From Aquimarina sp. RZ0 (GTDB lineage Bacteria; Bacteroidota; Bacteroidia; Flavobacteriales; Flavobacteriaceae), in the NCBI RefSeq assembly GCF_008370685.1, contig NZ_VTZU01000038.1, forward strand, positions 1 to 64,000: a stretch of 64,000 nt of DNA, in the 5' to 3' direction. Below, one piece after another: positions 62,155 to 64,000 of this stretch. The number at the start of each line of letters is the position of its first letter. Position 1 is the first letter of the stretch. The notes beneath the pieces were generated by a model. That model was not told where the DNA came from. It did not search any database and was given only the letters and a program-made list of their open reading frames with translations. Made by a program: the position numbers and the translations under genes.

Positions 62155-63345
62155 TTAAAAAGTTGGAATTTCATCTAAGTGTATGCCTAAAACTTGTTTC
62201 GCAATACTATTCAACTGTTCTGTAGTACCTTCAAAATGATAGGTAGTTTGTATATGTTGTAAAATGTCTCCAACCTTTAATTCTTTTGCTGCAGAGGAAG
62301 ATTCAAATTCATAAAATGGCCAGTTAGCTTCTTTTTTCTCGTTAACATCTCCATTAAAAATATTAATCACGTCACCAGTATAAGGGGTACTATTCCCTGG
62401 AATAGAGTTTACATATAGTTGTTCATCTTCAAATGTAAAGGTTACTATATTAAGCAGGTTTAAGGAAGGAGAATAACTACCCATACTATTTTTAGTGTAT
62501 TGTGGTGAAATTCCAATTTTGCTTACATGCTTGGCATCTCCTTTAAAATATGCAACCTTATCTTTTATCCGAAGACGTTCTTTTGTAAGAGGAGAAAAAT
62601 ATGAAATAATACTATCAGCATCTTTTTGTAAGGGGATAATCACTTTAGTATCAGAAGCTGTTAGGTTACAACCCAGTTCCCAGATGCTCAACAATCCTGA
62701 CTTTTTATTCCAGGCATGTGATCCTATATTTTTTATTTTAGTTTTAGCGCTAAAAGCAACTTTTGACAACTCCTTTGGAACCGAAATTCCTAATCCCTTA
62801 TTAATTTCTGAGGTATTTAGTATCGAGATCTCTCTATCGATATCCAGATGAAAATTAGTGCCTTTAGTATTTGTAATTGTCATAGTACCATTAGCAGTAA
62901 CAGAGGTATTTGTTTGTGTTGTCTTTTTAAACTTAACTGAATCTAAATCTTTTGGAGCCCTCATATATTTTGATTGCTGTGGTTTCCCGGGATCGAAGAA
63001 TATAGAATACTCACCAAACTCAGGTCCAAACCAAAAGCGACTTTCGCCTCCCAGATATGCAAATGAATTGAGGTGCTTTTTAGTGTCTAGAAGTTTCCAG
63101 TTTATCCAGCCTCTGCTCACTCCATTAAATCCATTAGTGCTACTGGTAAAAACTCGGGCTTGAAAAGAAGGAGAGACTGCCACCAGACTTTCTTCGGATT
63201 TTAAAATAATAATATCATCAATGCCCTTTTGCAGACGTTCTACATCATATCCAAAAGTCCCTTTATTAGTAGTACTGTCAAAATTCATTATTACAATTGA
63301 TACCATAATTAAACAAAGTATCCTTTTTATAAGTTTTAGCTTCAT
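62155..63345 (-). CDS. DUF6786 family exported protein
   Basis: A 396-residue protein with an N-terminal signal segment (about 1-22). The rest is beta-rich with GFNGVSRGWINWKLL, YLGGESRFWFGPEFGEYSIFFDPG and a later LLSIWELGCNL. The pattern resembles DUF6786, whose members look like aldose-epimerase/galactose-mutarotase-type supersandwiches in outline (inference). The ATG at 63345 is used, since the TTG ten codons upstream would put charged residues before the signal sequence. A carbohydrate-related role is compatible with the oxidoreductase gene next to it. Confidence 0.75.
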   Translation of the reverse strand: MKLKLIKRILCLIMVSIVIMNFDSTTNKGTFGYDVERLQKGIDDIIILKSEESLVAVSPSFQARVFTSSTNGFNGVSRGWINWKLLDTKKHLNSFAYLGGESRFWFGPEFGEYSIFFDPGKPQQSKYMRAPKDLDSVKFKKTTQTNTSVTANGTMTITNTKGTNFHLDIDREISILNTSEINKGLGISVPKELSKVAFSAKTKIKNIGSHAWNKKSGLLSIWELGCNLTASDTKVIIPLQKDADSIISYFSPLTKERLRIKDKVAYFKGDAKHVSKIGISPQYTKNSMGSYSPSLNLLNIVTFTFEDEQLYVNSIPGNSTPYTGDVINIFNGDVNEKKEANWPFYEFESSSAAKELKVGDILQHIQTTYHFEGTTEQLNSIAKQVLGIHLDEIPTF

Positions 63346-63386
63346 AATTTTAAAGTTAGATCTTAAAAGTATCAAATAAGCTTAAA

Positions 63387-64000
63387 TTAATCATACTGCA
63401 AATTGATTTTTTCTCGTACTTTGTCTAATAACCGGATTAATTGAAGGCTTTTATCAAAAGTCATAATTGTACTTTCTGTATTGCCTTGTTGTAACATTTC
63501 CTGTACGTGTAATGCTTCAAAATTATAGCCATTGGTATGAACAGGGAATTCTAATAGTTCTGATTTTTTATTATGTTCTTGGATGTGTATGGATGATGGT
63601 TCATGAAACCGGCTGTTTATAGTGATCGTTCCTTTTTCAAGTTCAATGATTGCCTCTGTCTTGGTTTCTTCTGTAATTGAACTATATAAAGAAGCGCTCA
63701 TTTCATTTTTATAGGTAAGTTCCATGGTGCAGTTTTCATCAATAGCAGTTTTTCCAAAAGTTGCTTTTGCAGCTATTTCTTCTGGAAACCCTAACAAAGA
63801 TAAGGCGGCAAAAAGAGGGTAAATACCGACATCTAAAAGGCTTCCACCTCCTAGCTTTTTGTTAAACAATCGTCCTTCAGGATCAAATGTACTAGCAAAA
63901 CCAAAATCCGCTTTCAGGCTTTTTACTGCCCCTAATTTATTAGATTTTATCAGTTCTAAAACATACTCGTAATGAGGTAAGAAGTAAGTCCATAATGCCT
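63387..64000 (-). CDS. Gfo/Idh/MocA family oxidoreductase, C-terminal part
   Basis: The reading frame continues to the window edge, so this is only the C-terminal 204 residues or so. Visible are ALWTYFLPHYEYVLELI, VKSLKADFGFASTFDPEGR and LGGGSLLDVGIYPLFAALSLLG, the typical Gfo/Idh/MocA C-terminal domain with the catalytic-region Asp in GSLLDVGIYP. Such enzymes oxidise sugars or their derivatives with NAD(P). The end is at 63387, 42 bases before the DUF6786 start, so both may be in one unit. The N-terminal Rossmann domain lies beyond the window. Confidence 0.88.
   Translation of the reverse strand, partial: ALWTYFLPHYEYVLELIKSNKLGAVKSLKADFGFASTFDPEGRLFNKKLGGGSLLDVGIYPLFAALSLLGFPEEIAAKATFGKTAIDENCTMELTYKNEMSASLYSSITEETKTEAIIELEKGTITINSRFHEPSSIHIQEHNKKSELLEFPVHTNGYNFEALHVQEMLQQGNTESTIMTFDKSLQLIRLLDKVREKINLQYD

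Overview
The window is a chromosome segment from an AT-rich member of the Bacteroidota, most probably a marine Flavobacteriaceae (Aquimarina-like; the genus is inference). Supporting signs are promoters of the TTTG-N19-TAnnTTTG type, start codons without Shine-Dalgarno sequences, many SusC/Oar-type TonB receptors, a type IX secretion C-terminal domain, and family-specific proteins such as DUF3822, DUF6495, DUF6660 and DUF6786. I see no rRNA, tRNA, CRISPR array, prophage or plasmid backbone.

Layout. 1-670: the end of an IS630-type transposase split by a 155 bp miniature element, then a 160 bp foldback element. 1163-3373: hybrid histidine kinase. 4044-8184: housekeeping genes (rsmD, DUF3822, helicase, DUF4126). 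8234-10696: a KdsB/iron-dependent alcohol dehydrogenase fusion and an acyltransferase, probably Kdo/LPS-related. 11315-15921: YebC, pterin dehydratase, two exported proteins, Maf and a UbiA-like protein lacking its first Asp motif. 16258-19204: a surface protein with tandem repeats and an expansin-like T9SS cargo protein. 19325-21679: rlmH, nadC and YihY. 21717-24388: three chalcone-isomerase-like exported paralogs with a DUF2147 gene between them. 24957-34870: a metal-handling region (His/Cys-rich DUF6660, CzcA-TolC fusion, CzcB, thioredoxin, TonB receptor, DtxR/MntR regulator). 34927-46257: priA, a duplicated lipoprotein pair, an orphan LytTR regulator, the rpsF-rpsR-rplI operon, an Oar-like receptor and DUF6495. 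46440-47675: MacB-type permease. 48552-56651: a complete histidine utilisation operon (hutH-hutI-hutU-J-domain protein-hutG) with a divergent LysR regulator. 56867-59846: SnoaL-like protein and a photolyase/SDR/SRPBCC cluster. 60009-64000: aquaporin, DUF2911, DUF6786 and a truncated Gfo/Idh/MocA oxidoreductase.

The least expected structure is a set of short non-coding repeats. One family of about 160 bp is an imperfect full-length palindrome with five copies, every one flanked by a matching 3 bp TNA duplication. A second family of 155 bp has two copies, also with TNA duplications, and one of them split the transposase. A third family has three diverged copies with a TGAACTCATCTTG terminal repeat, and one copy appears to supply the stop codon of the LysR gene. 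These look like non-autonomous elements, the first two probably moved by a transposase that duplicates TNA targets; no such transposase is in this window.

The genes with the most unusual architecture are the KdsB-alcohol dehydrogenase fusion, the CzcA-TolC fusion with an internal signal-peptide-like segment, the expansin with fascin-like repeats and an Asp-to-Asn change at the catalytic position, and the J-domain gene translationally coupled to hutG.
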